A stretch of 16,594 nt of DNA from an uncultured Veillonella sp. (GCF_938010505.1 NZ_CALLVP010000103.1:1-16594); one strand, 5' to 3'. Counted from the stretch's first letter, positions 7,077 to 15,909 are shown. The notes: generated by a model not told the origin, from the letters alone. Made by a program: numbers and translations.

Positions 7077-8267
7077 ATGGCTGAAAAACATATGTTTTTT
7101 ACTTCTGAATCTGTTACTGAAGGCCATCCAGATAAAATAGCTGACCAAATTTCTGATGCTGTTTTGGATGCGATTATTGAAAAGGATCCAACTGCTCGTG
7201 TAGCTTGTGAAACTTTAGTTACTACTGGTCTAGTTCATGTAGTAGGTGAAATTTCTACTCACACTTATGTAGATATTCCTCGCATCGTACGTGATACAGT
7301 TCGTGAAATTGGTTATACTCGTGCAAAATTTGGTTTTGACTGTGATACTTGTGGTGTACTTGTATCCATCGATGAACAATCTGCTGACATCGCTATGGGC
7401 GTTGACGAAGCGCTTGAATCTAAAGACGGTAAGGGGGAAGCACTTGATAAAATCGGTGCTGGTGACCAAGGTATGATGTTTGGTTATGCATCTAATGAAA
7501 CACCTGAACTTATGCCTTTACCAATTTCTTTGGCGCATCGTTTATCCCGTCGTCTAGCAGAAGTTCGTAAAGATGAAACTTTAACTTATTTACGTCCAGA
7601 TGGTAAAACTCAAGTTACTGTTGAATATGTTGATGGTAAACCTAAACGCATTGATACAATTGTTATCTCTACACAACATAGTCCTGAAGTAACGCAAGAA
7701 CAAATTAAAACTGATTTGAAACGTTATGTTATTGATGCAGCATTGCCTGCTGAATTTGTTGATGAAAATACTAAATACTTTATCAATCCAACTGGACGTT
7801 TCGTAATCGGCGGTCCTCATGGTGATGCTGGTTTAACTGGTCGCAAAATTATTGTAGATACTTATGGTGGTATGGCTCGTCATGGTGGTGGTGCATTCTC
7901 CGGTAAGGATCCATCTAAAGTAGACCGTTCTGCAGCATACGCAGCGCGTTATGTCGCTAAAAACGTTGTAGCAGCAGGTCTTGCTGATAAATGTGAAGTA
8001 CAAGTTGCTTATGCGATCGGCGTTGCTCATCCTGTATCTATCTTGGTTGACACTTTCGGTACAGGTCACGTTGAGGAAACTAAAATACAAGAACTTGTTA
8101 AGAAACATTTCGACCTTCGTCCAGCAGGTATCATTGAAATGCTTGATTTGTTAAAACCTCATTACCGCAAAACTGCTGCGTATGGTCACTTTGGTAGAAC
8201 CGATGTAGATTTACCATGGGAACGTACAGATAAAGCACAAATTCTAAAAGAAGAAGCTGGCTTATAA
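7077..8267 (+). CDS. metK: S-adenosylmethionine synthetase (methionine adenosyltransferase)
   Basis: MetK condenses methionine and ATP into S-adenosylmethionine, cleaving the tripolyphosphate; SAM is used here by RsmB and RlmN among many others. The 396-residue protein has normal family length and signatures: EGHPDKIADQISDAVLD at residues 15-31 with the ATP/metal-site His 17, Asp 19 and Lys 20; GAGDQG at 128-133; GGPHGDAGLTGRK at 245-257; and GGGAFSGKD at 270-278. AGGAGG lies 5 nt before the ATG. It is controlled by the SAM-I riboswitch immediately upstream and closed by a strong terminator, so it forms its own regulated unit within the cluster. Confidence 0.99.
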   Translation: MAEKHMFFTSESVTEGHPDKIADQISDAVLDAIIEKDPTARVACETLVTTGLVHVVGEISTHTYVDIPRIVRDTVREIGYTRAKFGFDCDTCGVLVSIDEQSADIAMGVDEALESKDGKGEALDKIGAGDQGMMFGYASNETPELMPLPISLAHRLSRRLAEVRKDETLTYLRPDGKTQVTVEYVDGKPKRIDTIVISTQHSPEVTQEQIKTDLKRYVIDAALPAEFVDENTKYFINPTGRFVIGGPHGDAGLTGRKIIVDTYGGMARHGGGAFSGKDPSKVDRSAAYAARYVAKNVVAAGLADKCEVQVAYAIGVAHPVSILVDTFGTGHVEETKIQELVKKHFDLRPAGIIEMLDLLKPHYRKTAAYGHFGRTDVDLPWERTDKAQILKEEAGL

Positions 8268-8270
8268 TAC

Positions 8271-8305
8271 AAAAGGTCTTAGTAGAATTTCTACTGAGAC
8301 CTTTT
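8271..8305 (+). terminator. Intrinsic terminator after metK
   Basis: A 16-bp stem with one T-G wobble (8271-8286 with 8290-8305, 3-nt loop) has AAAA at its base and ends in TTTT. It begins 3 nt after the metK stop codon. Because the stem starts with As and ends with Ts it could also work on the other strand. The T tail is short, so termination may be incomplete. Confidence 0.82.
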
Positions 8306-8329
8306 ATAGTAAATGAAAGGAAATAATGT

Positions 8330-10513
8330 ATGCGCGTAGCACAAGTTATTATTAACAGACCTGCCAAACAACTTCATAAACCATTAAGCTATATAATGCC
8401 TGAAAAGTTTGGTAATGTCTTACCTGGTACGCGCGTACTCATTCCTTTAGGACATAGTCGTGAAGAAGGCATTCTCATTGGTTACGAAGAATTAATAGAG
8501 CCACCTGAGTTTACCTTGAGAAATATCGTACAAGTATTAGATAGTGAACCTTGGTTTACACCAGAAATGATGGATACGGCTCGTCATCTAAATGAGTATT
8601 ATTTATTCTCCTATGGCGATGCGTTGCGATTGTTTACGGTGAATAAGACCTTAAAATCCTACGAGGCACCAAAGGAAGAATGGCTTGTAGTTATGCCAGA
8701 ATTTTCGGTGGCTCAATTTAGTGAACGAAAAAAAAAGCAGCGCGAATTAGCAAAATACTTACTTGAAGTGGGCGGAGCATCTAAGGCGTTACTGTTAGCT
8801 AAGGGCTTTTCTCGTATGGTCATAAAGCAAGTAAGTGAAGCCAAGGGGATTACTGTTGAATCACGTTTTAAAGCCACAAAAACGACATTTGATGAGCTTT
8901 TAACAGAAGAGGTTAATATTCCTCTTACTGAAGCTCAACAAGCTGTATATAAACCAATACAAGAAGCAATGAATAGCCATGAACATAAAACCTTTTTACT
9001 TCATGGTGTAACTGGTAGTGGCAAGACTCAATTATATTTACGTGCTACAGCTAAATGCATTAGTCAAGATAAGACGGCAATTATCTTGGTGCCTGAAATT
9101 ATATTGACCGATCAAATTGTGCGGCGATTCGTGGAAACCTTTGGTGATGAAGTCGTAGTATTTCATAGTAAATTGACGGTACAACAACGGAACAATAATT
9201 GGGAGCGTTTGCGACGTAAGGATAGTCACATTATTATTGGCGCACGGTCAGCCGTATTTGCGCCAGCAGAGGATATTGGGCTTATTGTGGTCGATGAAGA
9301 ACATGATACGTCTTATAAGCAAGAGGATATGGTCCGCTATCATGCACGTAATGTGGCGTTGTGGCGTGGAGAGACACATGGTTGTCCTGTTATTTTAGGT
9401 TCTGCTACACCATCTGTTACTTCCTACTATAAAGCTAAGCAAGGGGAATACCATTTACTAGAGCTACCACATCGTATTTTTGAACAACCTATGCCTAAGG
9501 TTAGCATAGTAGATATGAAAGAAGAAATTCTGCATGGTAACTACTCTGTTTTTTCTGATGCAATGCGTAGTTTGATTCAAAAAACATTAGATGAACATAA
9601 TCAAATGATTATCCTACTGAATAGACGTGGTTATAGTACCTTTGTTATGTGTCGAGATTGTGGGGAAACTATCATGTGTCCTCATTGTGATGTAGCCATG
9701 GTATATCACCAAGCAGGTGAAGAATTGCGTTGCCACTACTGTGAACATCATGAACCAATTCCAACTGTTTGTTCTAAGTGTAATAGTAAACGCATTAAAT
9801 TTTTTGGCTCCGGCACACAAAAGGTAGAGGAAGAGTTGCGACGTCATTTTAAATCAGCCCGCATTGCCCGCCTTGATCAAGACGTAACTAAAAACAAACA
9901 ATTAGCAGAAGATATCTTACATGACTTTGGAGCTCATAAATACGATATTTTATTGGGAACCCAAATGGTATCGAAAGGTCATGACTTTAAAGATGTAACA
10001 GCTGTTGGTATTTTAACGGCCGATTCAATTTTAAATATTCCTGTTTATACTGCTGCTGAACGAACCTTTGATTTACTTACTCAAACCTCTGGACGCGCTG
10101 GTCGTAGTGATAAAACGGGAAACGTTGTAATACAAACATACAATCCGTTAAATTATGCTATAATAAAGAGTAAGGCTCATGATTATGTAGGCTTTTACAA
10201 TGAAGAAATTCAAAATCGTAAAGCCTTAGGATATCCTCCATTTCGAGAGATGATTCACATGGTAGTACGTCATCAAGATATGGAAGCATTAGAGTCTATT
10301 GCAAATCATATTGTAAATGATTTGGAGGCTCATAAGGAAAATCAAGATATTTTGATTAATGGTCCTTACGAAGCACCTATAAAAAAGGTGCGTGATATGT
10401 ATCGTCTAGCTATTATGATTCGCGGTACTGATTTAACGAATTTGAAAGAATATATATATAACTCATGGATTTTCACGCAAGAAGGACTGCTGATTGACGT
10501 GGACCCCGTGTAG
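8330..10513 (+). CDS. priA: Primosomal protein N' (PriA replication restart helicase)
   Basis: PriA recognises abandoned replication forks and D-loops and reloads the replicative helicase; it is a 3'-to-5' superfamily 2 helicase. The 727-residue protein has an N-terminal 3'BD-like fork-binding domain (about 1-105), then a helicase core with Walker A GVTGSGKT at 226-233, the DEEH box at 322-325 and GSATPS at 357-362. Eight cysteines (441, 444, 450, 453, 468, 471, 481, 484) form the two zinc sites. The C-terminal helicase lobe has GTQMVSKGHDF and TSGRAGR. Length matches E. coli PriA (about 730). AAAGG lies 9 nt before the ATG. It follows the metK terminator without a clear promoter and heads the tight run to prkC. 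def starts 13 nt after its stop. Confidence 0.98.
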   Translation: MRVAQVIINRPAKQLHKPLSYIMPEKFGNVLPGTRVLIPLGHSREEGILIGYEELIEPPEFTLRNIVQVLDSEPWFTPEMMDTARHLNEYYLFSYGDALRLFTVNKTLKSYEAPKEEWLVVMPEFSVAQFSERKKKQRELAKYLLEVGGASKALLLAKGFSRMVIKQVSEAKGITVESRFKATKTTFDELLTEEVNIPLTEAQQAVYKPIQEAMNSHEHKTFLLHGVTGSGKTQLYLRATAKCISQDKTAIILVPEIILTDQIVRRFVETFGDEVVVFHSKLTVQQRNNNWERLRRKDSHIIIGARSAVFAPAEDIGLIVVDEEHDTSYKQEDMVRYHARNVALWRGETHGCPVILGSATPSVTSYYKAKQGEYHLLELPHRIFEQPMPKVSIVDMKEEILHGNYSVFSDAMRSLIQKTLDEHNQMIILLNRRGYSTFVMCRDCGETIMCPHCDVAMVYHQAGEELRCHYCEHHEPIPTVCSKCNSKRIKFFGSGTQKVEEELRRHFKSARIARLDQDVTKNKQLAEDILHDFGAHKYDILLGTQMVSKGHDFKDVTAVGILTADSILNIPVYTAAERTFDLLTQTSGRAGRSDKTGNVVIQTYNPLNYAIIKSKAHDYVGFYNEEIQNRKALGYPPFREMIHMVVRHQDMEALESIANHIVNDLEAHKENQDILINGPYEAPIKKVRDMYRLAIMIRGTDLTNLKEYIYNSWIFTQEGLLIDVDPV

Positions 10514-10526
10514 TATAGGAGTGTCA

Positions 10527-11015
10527 ATGGCTGTATTAGATGTTGTAAAAGCAGGTCATCCCGTTTTAAAACAAGTGGCGGAACCTGTAGAGCATGTTAA
10601 TAAAAAACTTAGAGCCCTTATCGATGATATGGCTGAAACTATGTATAAGACAGAAGGTGTTGGTCTTGCTGCACCTCAAGTAGCTGTTTCTAAACGAATT
10701 ATCGTAGTAGATGATCAAGCTGGTAGTGGACTTATTGCATTAATCAATCCTGAAATCACACATGCTGAAGGCTCTCAAGTAGGGCCAGAAGGTTGTTTAA
10801 GTGTACCAGGCTATTTTGGGGATGTAGAACGCTTTAATAAAATTACCGTTAAAGGTATTGATCCACATAATAAAAAGGTAATTATTAAAGCAGAAGGATT
10901 TTTAGCACGTATTTTCCAACATGAGATCGATCACTTGGAAGGTCATTTGTTTATTGAAAAAGCAACTAACTTACGATTAATTACTGATCATCCAGAGGAG
11001 AAAGAAATTGTCTAA
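10527..11015 (+). CDS. def: Peptide deformylase
   Basis: Def removes the formyl group from the N-terminal methionine of new proteins, undoing the modification made by the Fmt product encoded next door. The 162-residue metalloenzyme shows the three family motifs: GVGLAAPQ at 44-51, EGCLS at 88-92 with metal ligand Cys 90, and QHEIDHL at 131-137 with ligands His 132 and His 136 and catalytic Glu 133. I chose the ATG at 10527, which has AGGAG (10517-10521) 5 nt before it; the frame is open further upstream but that part lies in priA. The last 8 nt overlap the start of fmt. Confidence 0.98.
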   Translation: MAVLDVVKAGHPVLKQVAEPVEHVNKKLRALIDDMAETMYKTEGVGLAAPQVAVSKRIIVVDDQAGSGLIALINPEITHAEGSQVGPEGCLSVPGYFGDVERFNKITVKGIDPHNKKVIIKAEGFLARIFQHEIDHLEGHLFIEKATNLRLITDHPEEKEIV

Positions 11016-12018
11016 TAATAAACAATTGCGCATCGTTTTTATGGGGACGCCAGACTTTTCTGTACCAACTTTAGAGGCTTTAATTCAAGCTGGTCATTCT
11101 ATTGTTGGCGTGTATTGTCAGCCTGATAAACAAAAAGGGCGTGGTAAACAAGTTCAAATGCCTCCTGTGAAAGTTGCTGCTCTTGAACATAATTTACAAG
11201 TGTTTCAACCTGTTACATTACGGGATGAGCAAGTTCGAGCTGAATTAGAAGCATTGAAACCAGATGTAGTGGTGGTGATTGCATATGGTAAGATTTTACC
11301 ACCGTGGTTAATCAGGTTGCCACAATATGGCTGTATTAATATTCATGCTTCGATTTTGCCTAGCTATAGAGGGGCTGCACCGATTCATTATGCAATTATT
11401 AATGGGGACTCTAAAACGGGTGTTACCATTATGCATATGGATGATGGTCTTGATACAGGTGACATCATCGATATTGTGGAAACCGATATTTTATCCGGTG
11501 AAACGACAGGGCAGTTATTTGAACGTATAGCTGTACTTGGGGGAGAAACTATAGTTCCTGTATTAGCTCGTTGGGTTAATGGAGAAATTGTGGCTACTCC
11601 ACAAGATGATACAATGGCAACACACACTGCTAAGATTACAAAGGAAATGGGGCAGATTGACTGGTCTAAGCCTGCTAATGAAATTGTAAATCTTATTAGA
11701 GGACTTAATCCAGCACCTGGATGTTATACTTATCTCGACGGAAAACGTTTAAAAGTATGGTCTGGAGAAGTGGTTCCAAGTGATACGACTCATTGTTTGA
11801 TAGATATTCATGGAAAGCATGTGCCAATTGCTTTATCAGCTATAACTAGACCTGGTACAGTGGTATCTAAAATAGCGGGTTTAGGCGTATTCTGTGGGGA
11901 TGGAAATATAGTCTTACTAACAGAAGTGCAACCTGAAAATAAGAAACGTATTAGTGCCACTGATTTTATAAATGGACATCAGATAAAGGAAGGTATTGTT
12001 TTTGAGGACTCAATATAA
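11008..12018 (+). CDS. fmt: Methionyl-tRNA formyltransferase
   Basis: Fmt transfers a formyl group from 10-formyl-tetrahydrofolate to initiator Met-tRNA. The 336-residue protein has the N-terminal formyltransferase domain (about 7-190) with catalytic Asn 111, His 113 and Asp 149 in NIHASILPSYRGAAP and DDGLDTGD, plus QPDKQKGRGKQ at 38-48. The C-terminal tRNA-binding domain covers about 215-335. The start is TTG at 11008, supported by AGAGGAG (10994-11000) 7 nt upstream. The first in-frame ATG (11041) would remove the first beta strand of the fold. It overlaps def by 8 nt, consistent with coupled translation of the formylation/deformylation pair. Confidence 0.97.
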   Translation: MSNNKQLRIVFMGTPDFSVPTLEALIQAGHSIVGVYCQPDKQKGRGKQVQMPPVKVAALEHNLQVFQPVTLRDEQVRAELEALKPDVVVVIAYGKILPPWLIRLPQYGCINIHASILPSYRGAAPIHYAIINGDSKTGVTIMHMDDGLDTGDIIDIVETDILSGETTGQLFERIAVLGGETIVPVLARWVNGEIVATPQDDTMATHTAKITKEMGQIDWSKPANEIVNLIRGLNPAPGCYTYLDGKRLKVWSGEVVPSDTTHCLIDIHGKHVPIALSAITRPGTVVSKIAGLGVFCGDGNIVLLTEVQPENKKRISATDFINGHQIKEGIVFEDSI

Positions 12019-12796
12019 GCAGTACGAAACGTATCCGTTATACTTGATATTATCAACTATTACATGTGCTTTACTCACAGCTGTGCTAGGTTTTCTAATG
12101 TATGTATTAGAGCCAGGGCTTTCACAATTACATTCAATTGCACCTATTATAAGTAGTGTAGTTATTTCTATCCTTATTGGTGTTATATGGGTATTGTGCG
12201 TATCCTTAATTGTTGCTAGTTTAGGTATTATACGGTTACATCCTATTGTTTTAAGACTAGCCAATCAGTTTATTTATGGATTATTTCCATTGACTTTGGC
12301 GATTGGTAAGGTGAGAGGGGTTACTAAGGATCAACTACGTCAATCTATGATCGATTTAATCAATCATTTGGTAATGTTAGATATGTATACAGTTGATCCA
12401 GAACGTATATTATTGTTAACACCTCACTGTTTACAAGAAAGCTCGTGTGTTCATAAGGTTACGCATGATGTATATAATTGTAAGCAGTGTGGGCGATGTC
12501 AAGTTGGTAATTTATTACAAGTTGCTAAAGACTACGGGTGTCAATTTATAGTTGTCACTGGAGGTACTTTAGCGCGAATGAAGGTAAAGGAAGCGCGACC
12601 AAAAGCTATTGTAGCAATAGCTTGCGAACGAGATTTAGCAAGCGGTATGGCTGATGTATTTCCCATCCCAGTTATTGGCGTATTAAATGAACGCCCTAAT
12701 GGGCCATGTTGTAATACAACAGTAGACCCTGAACGTGTTCGAGCAGTAGTAGAACAATTGATTGGTAGGAATAGCGATGACAGAAGTAAAGACTAA
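11996..12796 (+). CDS. DUF116 membrane-anchored, cysteine-rich protein
   Basis: I recognise the DUF116 family but no established function. The 266-residue product has two hydrophobic segments (about 15-38 and 48-76), then a soluble part with clustered cysteines: Cys 145, 151, 162, 165 and 168 (the last three in NCKQCGRC), Cys 210 in ACERDL, and Cys 238-239 in GPCCN. Such spacing suggests a metal or iron-sulfur site, which is my inference. The start is uncertain: TTG at 11996 has AAAGGA (11985-11990) 5 nt upstream, and a second in-frame TTG at 12002 is also well placed behind AGGAAGG. The gene overlaps fmt by about 23 nt and rsmB by 20 nt, so it is locked into this translation-gene cluster. 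It has no counterpart at this place in Bacillus. Confidence 0.8.
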   Translation: MFLRTQYKQYETYPLYLILSTITCALLTAVLGFLMYVLEPGLSQLHSIAPIISSVVISILIGVIWVLCVSLIVASLGIIRLHPIVLRLANQFIYGLFPLTLAIGKVRGVTKDQLRQSMIDLINHLVMLDMYTVDPERILLLTPHCLQESSCVHKVTHDVYNCKQCGRCQVGNLLQVAKDYGCQFIVVTGGTLARMKVKEARPKAIVAIACERDLASGMADVFPIPVIGVLNERPNGPCCNTTVDPERVRAVVEQLIGRNSDDRSKD

Positions 12797-14132
12797 TCAA
12801 CAACAGAATATTCGCTTGCTCGCTGTAAAAGCATTAAGTGATATTAATCGCAATGGCGCCTATGCAAATATTAAGTTGCAAGAGTATTTACAGAAATATC
12901 ATCTATCCGATTTAGATCGAAGATTTTTTACTGAACTTGTGTACGGCGTCATTCGTAGAAAGAATTATTTAGATGCTATTATTGTTCACTTTGCAAAACG
13001 ACCTTTAAAGAAACTATCTTCCATGGTTGTGGAAATTCTTAGACTTGGTATATACCAAATTATCTACATGGATAAGGTTCCTGAAAGTGCGGCTGTTAAT
13101 GAATCTGTTAAACTTGCTAAAAAGCTAACTAGAGGATTATCGGATTTTGTAAATGCTGTATTGCGTTCGGTTTTACGTGAAAGTGATAGCATCTCTATCA
13201 GTGAATTAGCCAAGTCTGAAGCTGAAGAAATTTCTTTTATCTACAATCAACCATTATGGCTGGTTAACTTATGGATAAAAGAAATGGGAAAAGACAAGAC
13301 TGTAGATCTTTGTGCTTGGTTTAATGAACAACCTCGTTTGACGGCTCGCATAAATACGGTGAAAGTATCTATTGAGGACTGTTTAAAAGAACTAGAAGAT
13401 TTAGGTTGGATTGTAGAACAGGATGAACATATCCCTGAAGTAGTTTATGTTGATGGACATCAAGGTCATTTAGAAAAAGTCAAACTTGTTCTTGAAGGTC
13501 ATATTACCTTTATGGATAAAGCATCTATGCTAGTTGCCCATGTAGTTGATCCTCAACCAGGAGAGCGTATCTTAGATTGTTGTGCTGCACCAGGTGGCAA
13601 GTCAATGCATATGGCAAGTCTTATGAATAATACAGGGGCTATTATGAGTTGTGATATTTACGATCATAAATTAAATCTCATGAATCAGAATGCTGAGCGA
13701 TTAGGTGTATCTATTATTTCTACTAAGCTTCAAGATGGTCGTCATCTACCTGATAATTGGAAAGAACAATTTGATCGTGTCTTAGTTGATGCTCCGTGCT
13801 CTGGTCTAGGTATATTACAAAAGAAATTAGATATGCGTTGGCGAAAAACAGAAGCTTTACTTAACGAACTGCCACCGTTACAGCTTGAAATATTAGAAAA
13901 AGCTTCTGAAATGGTTAAGGTTAATGGATATTTAGTATATTCCACATGTACTATAAATAGTGGTGAAAACGAGGATGTTTTAGAAAAGTTTTTGGCAATT
14001 CATAAGAATTTTATCATCGATCCTGTATCATATAAAGGGGCACCACAAGCTATAGATGGTATGATTACAACCTATCCACCGCGAGATCATATGGATGGCT
14101 TCTTTATGGCTCGTATGAAACGCTTATCATAA
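12777..14132 (+). CDS. rsmB: 16S rRNA (cytosine-967-C5)-methyltransferase RsmB
   Basis: RsmB (Sun, YloM) methylates C967 of 16S rRNA (E. coli numbering) with SAM. The 451-residue protein has an N-terminal NusB-like RNA-binding domain (about 8-140) and a C-terminal Rossmann methyltransferase domain (about 240-450). The SAM-binding motif is LDCCAAPGGKS at 266-276. Motif IV DAPCSGLG holds Cys 341, and motif VI YSTCT holds Cys 391, matching the helper and nucleophile cysteines of the m5C enzyme family. The ATG at 12777 has AGGA 6 nt upstream; a TTG 15 nt earlier is possible but has no better site. It overlaps DUF116 by 20 nt and leads to rlmN after an 18-nt gap. Confidence 0.96.
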   Translation: MTEVKTNQQQNIRLLAVKALSDINRNGAYANIKLQEYLQKYHLSDLDRRFFTELVYGVIRRKNYLDAIIVHFAKRPLKKLSSMVVEILRLGIYQIIYMDKVPESAAVNESVKLAKKLTRGLSDFVNAVLRSVLRESDSISISELAKSEAEEISFIYNQPLWLVNLWIKEMGKDKTVDLCAWFNEQPRLTARINTVKVSIEDCLKELEDLGWIVEQDEHIPEVVYVDGHQGHLEKVKLVLEGHITFMDKASMLVAHVVDPQPGERILDCCAAPGGKSMHMASLMNNTGAIMSCDIYDHKLNLMNQNAERLGVSIISTKLQDGRHLPDNWKEQFDRVLVDAPCSGLGILQKKLDMRWRKTEALLNELPPLQLEILEKASEMVKVNGYLVYSTCTINSGENEDVLEKFLAIHKNFIIDPVSYKGAPQAIDGMITTYPPRDHMDGFFMARMKRLS

Positions 14133-14150
14133 TATAAGAAATGGAGCACC

Positions 14151-15197
14151 ATGATAGAATTATTAGGTAAGTCTTTAGAAGAATTACAATCTATCTTTAA
14201 GACCCATAATATACAAAAGTTTCGAGCGAAACAGTTAATTGACTATATTTATCACAGATATATTTTTGATTTTGAAGACATGACACAATTTCCGAAAGAC
14301 TTGCGACAATGGTTAGGTAATAATTGTGTTATTTCTTTACCTACATTAATTACAGAGTCTATTGCCCCTGACGGAAAGACTCGCAAAATTCTTGTAGAGA
14401 TGACAGATCAAAGTCGTGTGGAAGCAGTTTTGATGGAACAACACTATGGTTATTCTGTATGTGTTTCCTCTCAAGTGGGATGTGCTATGGGATGTGTTTT
14501 CTGTGCTTCTACACAGGGTGGCTTATACAGAGATTTAACAGTCGCAGAGATCATTGGACAAGTTGTCATATTCGGGGCTCTTACTAAAGAGGAAATACAC
14601 TCTGTTGTCGTTATGGGCGCAGGGGAGCCATTACAGAACTATGATAATGTATTAAAAGCATTACAATTGTTACACGATCCTATGATTTGTAATATTAGTT
14701 ATCGCAAGATGACTATTTCCACTTGTGGCTGGGTTCCTAATATTTATAAATTAGCTGATGAAGGATTGCCTATAACGTTGGCCCTTTCATTACATGCTAC
14801 CAATAATGAAGTGCGTCGTAGTATCATGCCCGTTGGCGCCCGTTATGAATTGACGGAAGTCTTAGATGCGGTAAAATATTATTATGATACGACACAGCGT
14901 CGTATTACCTTTGAGTACATTCTCATAGATTCTATAAATGCATCTATAGAGGAGGCTCATGCATTGGGGCAAATCTGTAAAGATTTTCCAAATTGTCATG
15001 TTAATTTAATTCCCGTTAATGGCAATGAACATATTGAATTATATAAACCATCTATTACGAATATGAATACATTTAAAGATATCGTTAGCTCCTATGGTAT
15101 ATCGGTAACGGTACGAAAGGAGATGGGCGATGCAATCCAAGCCGCATGTGGGCAGTTAAAGGCCGCTCATGGTCGGAAAAAGGAGAATCATGAATAA
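14151..15197 (+). CDS. rlmN: Dual-specificity RNA methyltransferase RlmN
   Basis: RlmN is a radical-SAM enzyme that makes 2-methyladenosine at A2503 of 23S rRNA and A37 of some tRNAs. The 348-residue protein has the 4Fe-4S motif CAMGCVFC with Cys 111, 115 and 118, the conserved Glu 91 in RVEAVLM, and the C-terminal Cys 333 in AACGQL that forms the covalent RNA intermediate. An N-terminal helical RNA-binding part covers about 1-75. The usual GMGEPL motif reads GAGEPLQNYDNV here (156-167), a mild variation. I favour RlmN over Cfr because of the housekeeping cluster position next to rsmB. The ATG has GGAG 4 nt upstream. Its last 8 nt overlap the phosphatase gene. Confidence 0.96.
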   Translation: MIELLGKSLEELQSIFKTHNIQKFRAKQLIDYIYHRYIFDFEDMTQFPKDLRQWLGNNCVISLPTLITESIAPDGKTRKILVEMTDQSRVEAVLMEQHYGYSVCVSSQVGCAMGCVFCASTQGGLYRDLTVAEIIGQVVIFGALTKEEIHSVVVMGAGEPLQNYDNVLKALQLLHDPMICNISYRKMTISTCGWVPNIYKLADEGLPITLALSLHATNNEVRRSIMPVGARYELTEVLDAVKYYYDTTQRRITFEYILIDSINASIEEAHALGQICKDFPNCHVNLIPVNGNEHIELYKPSITNMNTFKDIVSSYGISVTVRKEMGDAIQAACGQLKAAHGRKKENHE

Positions 15198-15891
15198 TTT
15201 TGTTGGTTTAAGTAAAATTGGACTTGTGCGTCAGCGTAACGAGGACCGTTTCTTTATTGATGGTCATATTTGCGCTGTCACTGATGGCATGGGTGGTTAT
15301 AGTGGTGGTGAAATCGCTAGTACCTATGCTGTAGATGAAATAAAAGAATATTTGACCTCCCTTGAAACGGTTGGTCAACAAGACTTATGTGATGCTATCA
15401 TTCATGCCAATCAACGCATTGTAAATCGCGTTGCTTGCGAAGAACGTCTTGCAGGTATGGGGACTACCGCAGTTGTTACAGCAATAAATGGTGATCAACT
15501 ATATTGGGCAAGTGTTGGTGATAGTCGTTTGTATGTATATAGAGATGGTCTTTTAAGACAAATTACTACGGATCATTCTATGGTACAAGAATTATTAACT
15601 GCTGGAGAGATTACAAAGGATGAAATGCTAAGTCACCCTCAACGTAATTTATTGACCCGCGCAGTCGGTGTTGATCAAATATTAGAGGTTGATAGTGGTG
15701 TAGAATCTATTCTTCCCGGTGATCGTATTTTACTTTGCACTGATGGATTAAGCGGCTATGTATCAGATGATGTAATTGCTTCTGCATTACAATCAACTGA
15801 TGATGATATGATGGTTGTTGAATCATTGATGGAAGCCGTATATGAAGTCGGAGCAGGAGATAATGTGACCATTGTGGTGGGAACAATCTAA
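15190..15891 (+). CDS. prpC: PP2C-family Ser/Thr protein phosphatase (PrpC/Stp)
   Basis: This phosphatase removes phosphate from Ser/Thr residues and normally opposes the PASTA kinase encoded just downstream. The 233-residue protein has the PPM/PP2C motifs VRQRNEDRF at 13-21, TDGMGGYSGGE at 31-41 with metal ligand Asp 32, GMGTTAVV at 89-96, WASVGDSRLY at 106-115, CTDGLSGYV at 183-191 with Asp 185, and GAGDNVTIVV at 221-230 with Asp 224. The first metal motif has Thr where many relatives have Ala or Ser. I chose the ATG at 15190, with AAGGAG (15180-15185) 4 nt upstream; an ATG 21 nt earlier lacks a site. It overlaps rlmN by 8 nt, and the kinase follows after 18 nt. Confidence 0.96.
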   Translation: MNNFVGLSKIGLVRQRNEDRFFIDGHICAVTDGMGGYSGGEIASTYAVDEIKEYLTSLETVGQQDLCDAIIHANQRIVNRVACEERLAGMGTTAVVTAINGDQLYWASVGDSRLYVYRDGLLRQITTDHSMVQELLTAGEITKDEMLSHPQRNLLTRAVGVDQILEVDSGVESILPGDRILLCTDGLSGYVSDDVIASALQSTDDDMMVVESLMEAVYEVGAGDNVTIVVGTI

Positions 15892-15909
15892 TCTAGAAAT
15901 GGAGAAATA

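Noticed and set aside
8263..8268. Perfect TATAAT overlapping the metK stop codon as a priA promoter
   Set aside because: No -35 or TGn extension stands at the right distance, and the transcript would begin inside the metK terminator hairpin.
8305..8310. TATAGT just after the metK terminator as a priA promoter
   Set aside because: Initiation would fall near 8317, inside or past the priA ribosome site, and there is no -35 box.
7230..8367. Minus-strand open frames across metK and into priA
   Set aside because: They are antisense to highly conserved metK and priA codons, and their translations are unlike any family I know.
12762..12776. TTG start for rsmB five codons upstream
   Set aside because: The ATG at 12777 has AGGA at the proper distance, whereas the TTG has no ribosome site of its own.
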